In this document: positions 10,894 to 21,006 of the stretch, piece after piece | Numbering within the stretch: the first letter of the stretch is position 1 | Layout of the letters: the number at the start of each line of letters is the position of its first letter | Position numbers and translations under genes: made by a program | Source of the DNA: Anaspis maculata | Lineage: Eukaryota; Arthropoda; Insecta; Coleoptera; Scraptiidae | Assembly: GCA_949128115.1 (NCBI GenBank) | Contig: OX421965.1 | Span: 37,381,681 to 37,445,680, forward strand | Reading direction: 5' to 3' | Length of the DNA stretch: 64,000 nt | The notes under the pieces: generated by a model | What the model was told of the DNA's origin: nothing | What the model saw: the letters and a program-made list of their open reading frames with translations, nothing else | The model's database searches: none

Positions 10894-11937
10894 AAGAATT
10901 CTGGAAGATGATCTGAGAACTCTGAATACGTATTTTAGGAGCAAACAACTGAGACCGAGCTTGACCAAAACAGAAACATGTGCATTCCATCTGAACAACA
11001 AAGAAGCCCATCGTCAACTTCAAATAGATAGCGAAGGCGTTCAGCTGCCCTATAATGTTCATCCAAAGTACCTAGGTGTAACGTTGGATCGCACACTGTC
11101 ATTTAGACCTCACCTTGAGAAAACAGCGATGAAGATCAATGCCAGAGTGAATATTATACAAAAGTTGGCTGGATCGAATTGGGGTTCAGACGCCCAAACG
11201 CTGCGCATTGCATCACTAGCACTCGTTTATTCTGCTGCTGAATATTGTGCTCCAGTTTGGCTTCACAGTAGTCACACTCACAAAATTGATACACAACTTC
11301 ATAAAGCAATGCGAATAATATCTGGCGCAGTCAAATCAACACCCTTACCATGGCTCCCAGTGCTGTCAAACATCGCTCCCCCTCAACTTAGACGCGAGGC
11401 TTCAGCAGTCCGTGAACTGAAGAAATGCCGTTCATTCGAGAACTCATCACTTTATGAAGAACTTCAAAGTTTACCAGAAACGAGACTCAAGTCGAGAATA
11501 CCACAATTTGACAACACAGACGATTTTGATATCAAAGAAAAATGGAAAGAAGTTTGGGACAATTCTGAGGTCACAAATAAATACTTAGTCAACGATCCGA
11601 CCACAACTCTTCCTGGATTTGATCTTCGGCGTAAAGAATGGGTATCCCTGAATCGTTTCCGGACAACTCACGGTAAATGTGCGTATCACATGCACAAATG
11701 GGGCTTCCTTGACTCACCATCATGCGATTGCGGTGCAGCCGAACAGACGACTTCACACATTATTTCCGAATGCCCTATACGGAAATTCGTCCCTGGCCTT
11801 CCCACTCTACATACAGCTGCTCCTGAGGCAGTCCAATATTTAAGACATCTGGACATTGAATTATGAGTTTTTCAAGCACTAGATATACATACCTACTTAA
11901 TCATTATTCTTGTATTGTTATACGAAATAAAAAAAAA
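10894..11937 (+). mobile_element. 5'-truncated LINE with 13-bp target duplication
   Basis: ACTTACTTACTGT is present at 10881-10893 and again at 11938-11950, so the 1,044-bp insert boundaries are exact. The insert starts inside ORF2 and ends AAATAAAAAAAAAA, a poly(A) tail. It landed in the TTAC tail of the preceding LINE piece, which is itself inside the RTE-like element; three insertion layers are visible here. Confidence 0.9.
10961..11866 (+). CDS. LINE ORF2 C-terminal fragment (301 codons from the first Met)
   Basis: The open frame actually begins at the 5' truncation near 10896 (LEDDLRTLNTYFRSK). Visible are the thumb/connection motif KYLGVTLDRTLSFRPHLE (YLG box), a region ending ...RFRTTHGKCAYHMHKWGF, and a terminal zinc-knuckle-like CDCG...HIISECP typical of Jockey/I-type LINE proteins from arthropods. 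The catalytic palm is missing because of the 5' truncation, so it cannot act on its own. The frame is intact to the stop at 11864-11866, suggesting a young copy. It could instead belong to a related LINE clade. Confidence 0.85.
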   Translation: MTKTETCAFHLNNKEAHRQLQIDSEGVQLPYNVHPKYLGVTLDRTLSFRPHLEKTAMKINARVNIIQKLAGSNWGSDAQTLRIASLALVYSAAEYCAPVWLHSSHTHKIDTQLHKAMRIISGAVKSTPLPWLPVLSNIAPPQLRREASAVRELKKCRSFENSSLYEELQSLPETRLKSRIPQFDNTDDFDIKEKWKEVWDNSEVTNKYLVNDPTTTLPGFDLRRKEWVSLNRFRTTHGKCAYHMHKWGFLDSPSCDCGAAEQTTSHIISECPIRKFVPGLPTLHTAAPEAVQYLRHLDIEL

Positions 11938-12144
11938 ACTTACTTACTGTTGAGAACGTCATCCTTTTCACTTAGTATATTTCTTTCTTTGCTTCTGTAC
12001 ATCCCCAACCTAGGCTTGAAGTCTTTTCTTGTCCGATTCACTCTTTGGTAGGATTTCCGTGTTTCTGCTTGACTATGTATTAGTTCTATATTTTGGAGCT
12101 GTTGTTCCATGCTTAGCTTTTTTGCTTGCTTATGCACTTTCTTT

Positions 12145-12525
12145 TTTTCTGCCCTTTTTTTTTTTTTTTTTTAATCGTTTATTTTATTATTCAACGTCGG
12201 CCTATTTCCGCAACGAGGCCTAACACCGACGCCGGTGAATGCTTTCCTCCACTATACCAGAAATTTTGCCGAACCCCTGTGTGTTCCAACACAGGGTAGG
12301 GATTTTTAACGACCACCAACATCGCATGGGGTCGGCACCATCGTTCGTATTTTACGTGCTATGCGACACACGGCGCGTCTTGCATTTAGCAAGCATTCCA
12401 ACTAAACCAAGGAGCTTGTTTTCGAGGCCGAAAATCCGTCCCCGGCGGAGATCGAACCCGCGACCTCTGGAGTGGTAGTCGAACGCGCTAACTAACCACA
12501 CCACAAGCTCCTCTTTTCTGCCCTT
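12145..12525 (-). mobile_element. tRNA-derived SINE, minus strand, 12-bp target duplication
   Basis: TTTTCTGCCCTT at 12145-12156 and 12514-12525 flanks a 357-bp insert. On the minus strand the head carries TGGTTAGTTAGCGCGTTCG (pol III A box) and GGTCGCGGGTTCGATC (B box) at tRNA spacing, followed by an unrelated body and a poly(A) tail (the T run at 12155-12172). It sits within the RTE-like element. Confidence 0.9.
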
Positions 12526-13100
12526 GATCTTCGGTATTCTTCAATATTGCTTTCTCCATAGTTTTGCTGCATTTTCAGATAAGCCTTATTTTTTCTTGAT
12601 GTTACGTCTTCACATTTTCTGTCAAACCACTCATTTCTCGACTTTCGGACCTCGGGCTTACCCAATACTTCTTTAGCTATAGTTTGTATTATTTTCTCTG
12701 TCCTTAGCCCAGAAGTCGTTCAAATCAGGAAGGTTAGTCCTTTCTTGTGCGATCTGTAGTCGTTCGTCTAGTTTAGCTTGAAATTCGTTGGCTGTCTTTT
12801 CATTTTTCAAACTCTCAATATTGGAAGGTTGTTTCCTTTCGCCACGCTCATTCTTTACTTCAGAAATTCTAGCCCTCACTCTGACTGACATCAAAAATAG
12901 TGATCCGAGTCAATGTTCGCTCCGTGTTTCATTTTGACATCTGAGATATCAGAAAAATGCCTGGAGTCCACCAGAACATGGTCAATCGCATTAGCCGTGT
13001 TACCATCAGATGACTTCCACCTACCCTTGTGAATGTTTTTCCCTGGGCAACATTTTCCCTTTTAACTGCAGTGATTCAATGAGACCCAGGTTTAAAGACC

Positions 13101-14102
13101 TGTATCAACAAGCCCCGCCTTGTCTGCCTGAAGCAGGCGATAAAAATTCACTTTGATCAAGTTGTAAAAGAAGCACCATCTTGAATAATTGGTATTTTAC
13201 CTTGGTACATTGAAATGCGTGCAGCAAGTTGTCCAAATCGTCGTCCTTCTTTTGGTGAGCAACACTTTGCCTTGTAGCTTTCGACCATAAACCTGACCAA
13301 GTCACCTAATTTCTTAGCAGTTGCTATTTGGGAAGACGTAGCTATTTTTTGTCGAGGTAGCGAATGGAGATAATCCCTCTGATGGAATCATCACTTTGAC
13401 GACACCTCCTCGTGGGAACCGAAGAACACAGCAAAACAGGAGAGACACACACACATACAGTCTGGCGGAGACGTCATGTCGACATATAACCACACAAAAT
13501 AAAAAATATTTTTTTCCCGCTAGCGAGCTATGGGGCCGTGCCGCCGCATTCGGGTAGATTAGGGACTGAGGATTCAGTATGAAGTAACAGGGCACAATCA
13601 CACAGCTCTGGAAGACGTTATCGAGCCCTTTTCACATGATTCACACACTGGCTGTGACTTCTGACAATTTTTTTTTGACCTAGCTGTCAACTCTAAATCT
13701 GAAATGTGCCGCCTCCATAAACGAAACCTAACAGATAAAACTGGAAAGGTGCTGGATGCTTAAAATACCTGAATTATTGCACCATGCATACAGGATGGAA
13801 AAAAAACAAAAAGCTCATGGAACATCTGAAGTTAACATCTGTTACCATTCGATTATAATTGACACGCCGCCATTCACCCATCACGTCCAAAGCGCTTTTT
13901 GCCCATTTTCGCTTTGTGTTTTATTTGCTGCAATCACTACGCGCTACTCGCGTCACTTATTTATAATTAAAACGATTTATGGTATCAACAGAAGCCGACG
14001 TAAAATCACAAAGCCCCGATCGTTGCTGGACATTTCGTCCCATAACGGATTTCATCCTACAATACCCACATATTTCAATGCATTTTCGATTTTGTGTTGC
14101 AG
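13101..14102. other. Intron sequence without recognised features
   Basis: Short minus-strand frames (13105-13305, 13314-13601) show no family match. The stretch ends in the acceptor of the last opsin exon. Confidence 0.5.
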
Positions 14103-14354
14103 TTCCGCAATTCCGGGAAGCAGCTCTTGAAAATCAAAAGGCAAAGGAGCAACAGCATGTGCGAAACGTACGCCATGAAAACGACAAGATATTTCATGCA
14201 GGACGGCGAAAACGACGACGTCGAAATGAGCGAGGTGGCCAAATCGGAAAATGGTATAAAAATAATTGCGTCGGTCGATGGAGATGGAATGATTGAAATG
14301 AACGAAAACCATCTGCAACAACATCGAGATTCGGAAGACGTCGCCCAAATCTAA
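14103..14354 (+). CDS. Ciliary-type opsin, terminal exon (C-terminal tail)
   Basis: After acceptor TTTTGTGTTGCAG the frame reads FRNSGKQLLKIKRQRS and continues to a TAA stop (83 residues). FRNS directly continues NTQ from the TM7 exon, reproducing the NxQ|FRN junction seen in vertebrate c-opsins; the basic KQLLKIKRQR segment fits amphipathic helix 8. The remaining tail is acidic and polar (QDGENDDVEMSE...), with no CxxxxC palmitoylation motif evident beyond one Cys (SMCETY). A tail of this kind is a usual site for receptor kinases, but no specific site can be claimed. Confidence 0.9.
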   Translation, partial: FRNSGKQLLKIKRQRSNSMCETYAMKTTRYFMQDGENDDVEMSEVAKSENGIKIIASVDGDGMIEMNENHLQQHRDSEDVAQI

Positions 14355-14414
14355 TAAAAATCAAATATTATGTAGTTGCAATGAATGTTTTCAAGAGTAT
14401 ACATATCTAATAAA
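14353..14414 (+). promoter_or_regulatory. Opsin poly(A) signals
   Basis: AATAAA overlaps the stop codon (14353-14358) and occurs again at 14409-14414. The second is the likelier cleavage signal because it leaves a short 3' UTR. Confidence 0.65.
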
Positions 14415-16195
14415 ATATTTGTATTTCCCTAGTTTTCTCCATCATTTCTCAATCAATTAAGTATACGTAAGTACCTGATACTATACCTGCATTATATACC
14501 GTGGAACTGGATTAGACAAGCTTGTTTCCGTAAATTGAGAATGGCGCTGTAAGCTGATGCTCTTATCCCAGAATTAAAATTATGTCTTTAGCCGCATCAG
14601 TTAATTTGTTGTTGGTTCTGTTTTGACCATTATTTTGACTTCCCTACTAACAAGACTATAACTTCCTTTTTCCTGCTAACTGACCGCGGGTTTCACCAGA
14701 AAGTTAACACAGTGTTAACGCTAATACGCAGTTAAATGGATTTTGTTTTGACCAATGCTAGTTGATTGAACACGGAAAATGCGTAAAATCCGTTAAACAC
14801 CGATCATTTGTTCATTATTTGTGCACCGATATTGTTGTTCGATAATTGATTTGAAACCGTAATTTGAATTGGTCAATTAGCCAAAATCTACTCAAGAAAA
14901 TCTCGGATTAGCTATTTCTTAATCAAAGTTTTTTGGTGGAACCGGCGGTTTGACTGTATTTTTCAATAACCCATCGCTATAGTAACCTGCTAACTCCCTA
15001 ACGTATAATAAGCTTACTCAGTCACCTACCTTATACACGCTAATACTCGGTTACTCACCGAATTGGAGTAAACAATTTTTTGATTGCGATTTGCGAACAA
15101 AAGACGTTCTCTTCCAGGTTCCTCATCCGGAGCACGGAGCTTTCTGATTTGATTGAAGGCAACCAGCTGAACAGCAATTTGCAACTTGTCGGCGGGAAGC
15201 ACGAAATATCGCTCGACTGTAAATAAGATTATGAATAAACTAGCATGGAGCCTGCTAACGCCTAAATGGATTCTCCAAGAATATCATGAATTAATATATT
15301 TTACGAGTTTTAAAGCAATTTCTAACCAGATAAAGTTATTCCAAACCGTATATTGTTGTTGTTAAGTACCTACAGTGATTCGGCGAGATTTCCCTTTTAT
15401 GGCGAAAATTTCCCCATCGAAATAATTCGGAAACAAAAAATCTTTTCCACGACAATTTTTTCTGAAGAATTCGAGAACCAAAATTTCTAATATTGCGCAA
15501 TATACAAAACTTGGTGGTCACTACCCTATACTATTAGGTTTTCGGTGGTCACTGGAGAAAATGATGCCAAAAATCGGCAGTACTAAAGAAAATGGAATGA
15601 AAGTGCCCAATGCCCAGAGGCCTCAGTGAGGTCGAGAAAACCTTCCTCAGATGGACAATATGGAGATTAATTCATGGCGTTGGACTGCACAAGACAAAAC
15701 ATGCGCTGGATTTCACTGTGCGTTGTTCATTTCTTGTACCTACGTATCTTCTTCTCCACACCTTGCGTGCTGTTTTAGCATAATAAGCTAGAGTAGATGG
15801 ATGTACAAGAAGCTTTTTTGCTTTTATGACTTTTTGTTGTGAAACAAATAAAACTTTGAAACATAGAAACTTGAAACAAATCTCGTTATCATGTGATAAA
15901 GTGTTTCATTAAAACCGTCCAAGATAACGATAATAGAGTTGATTTAAGGCGGCCACTTGTAGTTTTTTGCCATAATTACTTTTTTTTAGCTGTAATTTGA
16001 ATGGCTTTGAAACAGCAACAAAACTTAATACAAGCAGAATATAAGTGTGAGTCATATATAATTCTAATTTAGCTCTCCAGCCTATCCTTCCATCAAAATC
16101 GTCAAAAAATCTGTTTGAACCTAAGATTTCCTAGTTCTTGTCATAAGTATACAAAGACGAAATAAATATTGTATAATGGAGAGCTAGATTACTAT
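14415..16195. other. Intergenic, no gene recognised
   Basis: AT-rich sequence. Near 15840 an AATAAA-containing end (GAAACAAATAAAACTTTG) resembles a LINE 3' tail, but no coding part precedes it clearly. Confidence 0.4.
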
Positions 16196-16842
16196 TATAG
16201 AGGGTGGTCCATCTTAGCGTAATTATCCAATAGCGGCCTTCTCGTTCAAGGTAGAGAAAAATATGTAAGAGAAAAGTTATATTAGTATGGGGGCATAAGG
16301 TCAAAAAAGGCTTGGCCGTGTGCCGTGTGCAACTTTGTGAAGATATATAGAGATATGTCCTAATCGATTCTTGGGCGACCAAGGACCATGGAAAATTATG
16401 GTGGAATATTGACATCTGCTGCAGACAATCATGGTGGAGGCGCCAAAATGGGCTTCATCTGGTTATAAGAAACTGGCTGTAGCTCGTTTGTTTTTAAACG
16501 GATTTCAACATCTGGAACGTCATTTTGTAGACAAAATAATTCTTTTCTCATTTCATGCCTAAATTTATAAACGTCATTTCGGGAAACTGTCAAAATTGTC
16601 TTAATAAGATATGCTGAGTTCCAGCCATTTTTTGAAGGTTATCTGATATTTTTGAAACTTGGCAGTATTATAGATCTTGAGGTGCCCTTTTTGAATTTCC
16701 ACATTTTCATTTCGTATATTTGCCGTTTTGGCCGCCATATTGTGAAGATGGCGCCCAAAAAACAGTTTTTGTCAATACAGTAATGTCTGGATAATCCGAA
16801 CAGAAAGTTTGCAGACCCCGTTCGGATTACCAAAACGTTCGG

Positions 16843-18023
16843 TATACAGGGTGATTCATGAGTAACCTTACATAGGCTAATGGGAGATAGAGGACTTCGA
16901 GGCGAGTCAGGATCCACTGAAGAAATTTTATTTTCTCCGATGGTTACGAAGATACAGGGTGTTTTGTGTGTTTCGTATGAAACTTTGATAAGCGATATTT
17001 CTGAAACGGCCAAAGGTATTTTGTTGAAATTCACCAGTAATATTTCTCTGTTGGAACTCATCCCGAAGCCATACCGGGTAAGTCAAAATCCAGGGCCGGG
17101 CTAGAAAATTGGTGCCCCTTTTTTGTTTCACCAAGAAGTACATTTTCTGACCGCTTTTCTAAAAAACTGCTATCGGATTCAAAAAGCTAAGGAAAAATGC
17201 TTCAAGAATCACTCTTCAATTGAGATGGCACACCTAAACCGTTTCGACAATAAAATTAAAAGTAAAATTTGTGGGTGAATTCCCATTTTCGACCGGACAT
17301 AATCGACTCATTGTTTGATCGAATTCATTTAAATTCATTTTTTGGCTTGTCTCTGTTGAATAGAAGGGCTTAATTGGAAAAAAAATTTCAGAATTGACAA
17401 TTTTTTTTTATGACAAAATCGAGAGCGAAACCAAAATTAGACTCGATTTGATCGTCAAAAAAAAATTTCCGGCTATGGAATTTTTCTTACTACCAAGCCC
17501 TTCTGTTCCACAGAGACAAGCTAAAAAATGAATTTTAATGAATTCAATCAAACAATGAGTCGATTATGTCCGGTCAAAAATGGAAACTCACCCACAAATA
17601 TTACTTTTAATTTTTTTGTCGAAACGGTCTAGGTGTGCCATCTAAATTGAAGAGTGATTCTTGAAGCATTTTTCTTTAGCTTTTCGAATCCGATAACAGT
17701 TTTTCAGAAAAGCGGTCAGAAAATGTACTTTTTGATCAAATAAAAAAGGGGCACATTTTTTCAATTCCGGCCCTGGATTTTGACTCACCCGGTATGACTT
17801 CTGGATAAGTTCCAGCAGAGAAATATTACTGGTAAATTTCAACACAATATCTTCAGCCGTTTCAGAAATATCGCCGATCAAAGATTCACACGAAACACAC
17901 AAAACACCCTGTATCTTCGTAACCAACGGAGAAAACAAAATTTCCTCAGTGGATCCTGACTCGCCTCGAAGTCCTCTATCTCCCATTAGCCTATGTAAGG
18001 TTACTCATGAATCACCCTGTATA
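16843..18023. mobile_element. Fold-back element, family A, copy 2
   Basis: It has the same ends and arms as 848-2003: TATACAGGGTGATTCATGAG at the left and the complement at 18004-18023, with arms of about 550 bp closing near 17.4 kb. TA is at each side. The two copies let the consensus arm be compared. No transposase is visible. Confidence 0.9.
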
Positions 18024-18080
18024 GAATTCACACTAAATGATATCTATAATCGGAACGTGTTCACTTTATAGATACCTTGC

Positions 18081-18344
18081 TCAACCATCAAAATGCTGCC
18101 AATATGCATTAAATATATGCAAATTATCCATGAAAGATTTATTTTGAATTATTTCATCTAAGCGTACTGCCAGGGTAGCGTATGAACATCCAGACTCCAA
18201 TTGACGCAAAATATCAGCTTTTTGTTGAAGATCAATGTGACATGCTTCCGTGTTGAAGAAATGGTTCAAATACAGTCTACAATGAAAGCTGAGACTTAAA
18301 AGCTCGCATAAAATGTTCGATATTCTTTCGGAAGGCACGCACAA
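18081..18344 (-). pseudogene. pogo/Tigger transposase N-terminal fragment
   Basis: An 87-codon frame contains LQQKADILRQLESGCSYATL, which fits the CENP-B/psq-type helix-turn-helix at the N-terminus of pogo-like transposases (pattern: K..I...LE.G.S...LA). The DDE catalytic domain is absent and the fragment lies between the nested fold-back and the right terminus of the Tigger-like element. Non-functional. Confidence 0.7.
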
Positions 18345-19412
18345 AGAAAAATTAATAACAGTTCGGATTACAGGATACAGGGGTTCGGATTATAGAGTAG
18401 TTCGGATTATAGAGGGTTCGGATTATCCATACATTACTGTATCTTCATTTCAGTCAATCTGAAGTGGGAGCGTTTGTATGCGAATGGAAGTCAATTCTCT
18501 ACAATTTGACACCTACTCGTGTACGTGCTACTTTCGGTCCTTGGGTTATGGCTTCTAGAACTTCAGCTTTTCTCATCCAATCAGCATGGCAAGTTGATCT
18601 TAGCTCCACGTGGCAGTCAAATTAACCATAAATAATGATAAGTTGTCAACCAGTGACCATTAATATCTAGAAAATCAATCATGGTAACGGTTGTTATGCA
18701 ACTACACGGTGAACTCTGAGGGAAAATTGACTTTGAAAAGGTATATATTGAGAACCGTAAGTCGCACATGAGTGATTCAGATGTCAAATTTAGGAGAATT
18801 TAATAGAGCTTCACTTTTGATATGAATCCTGAAATTTTATAACGAATTTCCCGAAAATTTTCCAAAAATGTTTTTTTGGGCGCCATCTTTTCAAAGTTAT
18901 GGCCAGAACAGCAGAGATACGAAGTGGAAAGTGGACATTCTGAATGCTGACCCCAAATTTCAACATATTAATGAGTTTCGAATGTATCTGTAACATAAAT
19001 TCGCAACTTTTTGACATTGAAATATTCCTCTTTGACTTGACTATCACCATGTCAAGTTTCATCTCTAAGTTTCAAAAAGCAAGGCCGTTACAATTTTTTT
19101 AGCAAAACTGTCAAAATGCGATTTTTTTTCAGTTTTCAATTTTTAGTTGATAGCACTGCCACTGCCAAACAATTGAAAAATAAAAATACAGGCATAAGAC
19201 AGTTGAAAAAGCATAGGTCATAGGTCTCATCAAACCATATTAAACTGCTCACAAATTGAAGTGGATATTTTTAAAAAGGGATTTTTTTAAAATCGCTAGA
19301 AAATTCTTGAAAATCACTCGATTGTGAAACCACTTGCACTGTTTTGAAGAAAAATGTCAATATTTTCAAGAACTACTGAAGTCCTCCACAAAAATCACAT
19401 GAATATGTCTAA

Positions 19413-20409
19413 TACAGGGTGATGAAAAAAGTCGTTCAGTTTTGTTCTTTTTTACTCCCGTGCAGGAGATTGTTCATCCACCCTGTACACCTATATTTAC
19501 TTGGATCTTATAGTCTGTAGCTTACGTAACTTGTCAGTTTTTAGTTTTTCGCTTTCCGTTGCGTAGTTACCGAACTATAGCCTTTTCACTTTCCAAAGTC
19601 GTTTTATCGATGAATCTGCTAAATCCGGGCGCTACTGGATTTTTTTTTGTACTAGGTACTTTTACAACGATTTTTCGCGCAGATTTCAAAATTAACGGAG
19701 GTATGGCGTCTCAACCATCTGATGTATACAGGGTGTCGCAAAAAAAATCATTTATGAGATTCATTTTATTTCGAAATAATCAGTAGCAAAATGCCGTTGC
19801 AAAGATCAGTTCCAGGTAGGTTCGATATCGTGGCAAATATCTTGTGGAATGGTTCAAGGCAAAGAGAAATTGCCGATTTGGTGAACGTATCACAAAGTGT
19901 CATCGGTGGGGACGGTGGGCAAAGAGACGACTCCAGGCCACTGGCAGTGCCAGAATCACACATGGAGAAGGTCGCCCGAGAATAATTTCAGTAATGGGAG
20001 ATCTCTTTTTGTTAGACATAAAATTGTCAAATTGAATAGTGAAATTTTTTTCAACCTGTAATAAGGTGTCAGAAGCAAATTTCTTTCTTCATGCTCATGC
20101 GACACCCTGTATATTTTTATGTAGTCTTCCATTTGAAATCTGCTCAAAAAATTGTTCTAAAAGTACCAAGTGGCATTACCAAAAAATCCAGTAGCCCCCC
20201 GGATTTATTCATCGACAAAATGACTTTGGAAAGTAAAAAGGCTGTATTTCGGTAGGTACGCAACGGAAAGCAAAAAAATAAAAACTAACGAGTTACAAAA
20301 GCTACAGACTATAAGATCCAAGCAAGTATAGGTGTACAGGGTGGATGAACAATCTCCTGCATGAGATTAAAAAAGAACAAAACTGAACGACTTTTTTTAT
20401 CACCCTGTA
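19413..20409. mobile_element. Nested fold-back, family F
   Basis: The ends are TACAGGGTGATGAAAAAAGT and the complement of TTTTTTTATCACCCTGTA. A second inverted motif (CACCCTGTACACCTATA) lies about 70 bp in on both arms. At its centre is the Tc1-like remnant at 19727-20111. Confidence 0.85.
19727..20111 (+). mobile_element. Tc1/mariner-like element with transposase remnant
   Basis: The terminal inverted repeats TACAGGGTGTCGCA / TGCGACACCCTGTA are exact and flanked by TA. Between them, from 19791, a frame reads REIADLVNVSQSVI (the first helix-turn-helix of Tc1-type transposases). After a frame change it reads LQATGSARITHGEGRPRIIS, fitting the ...TGS....GRPR linker of that family. The catalytic DDE domain is deleted. 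This is the only TACAGGGTG-ended element in the window with a recognisable transposase piece. Confidence 0.8.
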
Positions 20410-20666
20410 TTAGACTCATCCATGTGATTTTTGTGGGGAACTTCAGTAGTTCTTGAAAATAACGACATTTTCCTTCAAAACAGTGCAAGCGGTTTCACAA
20501 TCAAGTGATTTTCAAGAGTTTTCTGTCGATTTTAAAAAAACCTTTTTTTAAAAATATCCACTTCAATTTGTGAGCAGTTTATATCACTTTTCTCCAATAT
20601 ACTTTCTCAATCTTGAACGGTAAGACCGCTATGGGATAATTACGCTAGGATAGACCAGCCTGTATG

Positions 20667-21006
20667 ACAAACACCTATCTCGTATGTATTCAGTTTTGTT
20701 CCCGTTCAAGTAACATTCGAATCGAGACCAAAAAATGTGACTTTGTCGGAAAGTCTACAAGTAGAGTGGCCGCCGTCATTCCGCCGTCGATAGCAGCACA
20801 CTGGCAAATCCAACGCCAAATTAAAATCAACATTTCTTTATTGAGCTATAAATCTACCGAAAATACCTCTAGAGGCCTTTCAGTAGCGGGTTAAATCTTA
20901 ATTTGATTTTGCAACGATCCAATCCGTTAACAAAATAATAAAACCAAATTAGAAGGCTATATAAGGCGTAAACTGAGAAACTGTCCCTTTACAAGTAAAT
21001 AATATA
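20667..21006. other. No feature recognised
   Basis: Unassigned AT-rich sequence between the J element and the next pogo-like MITE. Confidence 0.4.

Larger units (their letters stand above)
8546..13100 (-). mobile_element. RTE-like non-LTR retrotransposon, 5'-truncated and decayed
   Basis: Read on the minus strand, the fragments follow the order of an endonuclease/reverse-transcriptase polyprotein. An APE endonuclease end lies at about 13050-12890 (IDHVLVDSR and SDHYF, the catalytic Asp-His pair). A linker follows (12894-12550, 12137-11951), then RT fingers/palm (10352-9927: GAIIPLHKKGE, NYRGITL, FVDFKSASDSI), the QGDPLS and FADDV boxes (about 9500-9371), and a C-terminal region (9284-8546: EFVYLGSLIT, YGSETWTL, GRPRNRYMDQVKQEL). 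Several frameshifts and stops show it is dead. It is interrupted by two LINE pieces, a SINE, a MITE and a small tailed insertion; without them it is roughly 2.8 kb. Its palm motif has S where A/Y is usual (FKSASDS). Confidence 0.9.
7593..14102 (+). other. Last opsin intron (6.5 kb), mostly transposon-derived
   Basis: It begins GTTTGG and ends TTTTGTGTTGCAG. It contains a MITE at 7899-8083, a minus-strand RTE-like LINE with nested insertions (8546-13100), and about 1 kb of unassigned sequence before the acceptor. Because all recognisable coding frames in between belong to mobile elements, a single intron is the simplest reading. Confidence 0.75.
16778..18439 (-). mobile_element. pogo/Tigger-like element with nested fold-back
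   Basis: The terminal inverted repeats CAGTAATGTCTGGATAATCC and the reverse complement of GGATTATCCATACATTACTG differ at one position, and TA flanks both ends (16776-16777, 18440-18441). This matches pogo/Tigger (CAGT ends, TA duplication). GTTCGGATTA motifs are repeated several times subterminally. A transposase remnant is at 18081-18344. Family A copy 2 (16843-18023) is inserted near its left end. Confidence 0.88.
19240..20582. mobile_element. Fold-back insertion (family G) in the J element
   Basis: TAAACTGCTCACAAATTGAA at the left pairs with TTCAATTTGTGAGCAGTTTA at the right. Comparison with the J copy at 26.5 kb, which runs CATCAAACCATATAAC without interruption, shows that this block is an insertion. 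It contains another fold-back at 19413-20409. Confidence 0.8.
16196..20666. mobile_element. Fold-back element, family J, copy 1, carrying two insertion stacks
   Basis: The left end (GGGTGGTCCATCTTAGCGTA) and the right end (TACGCTAGGATAGACCAGCC) are inverted partners, followed by AATTATCC...GCGGCCTT / ACCGCTATGGGATAATT. Inner arms also match around GATGGCGCCCAAAAAAC (16748) and its complement (18880). The element has been opened by a pogo/Tigger element (16778-18439) and by another fold-back (19240-20582). A cleaner copy of the family is at 25273-26568. Confidence 0.75.

Noticed and set aside
12239..12478. Frame over the SINE
   Set aside because: The sequence is a tRNA-derived SINE on the other strand; the frame is incidental.
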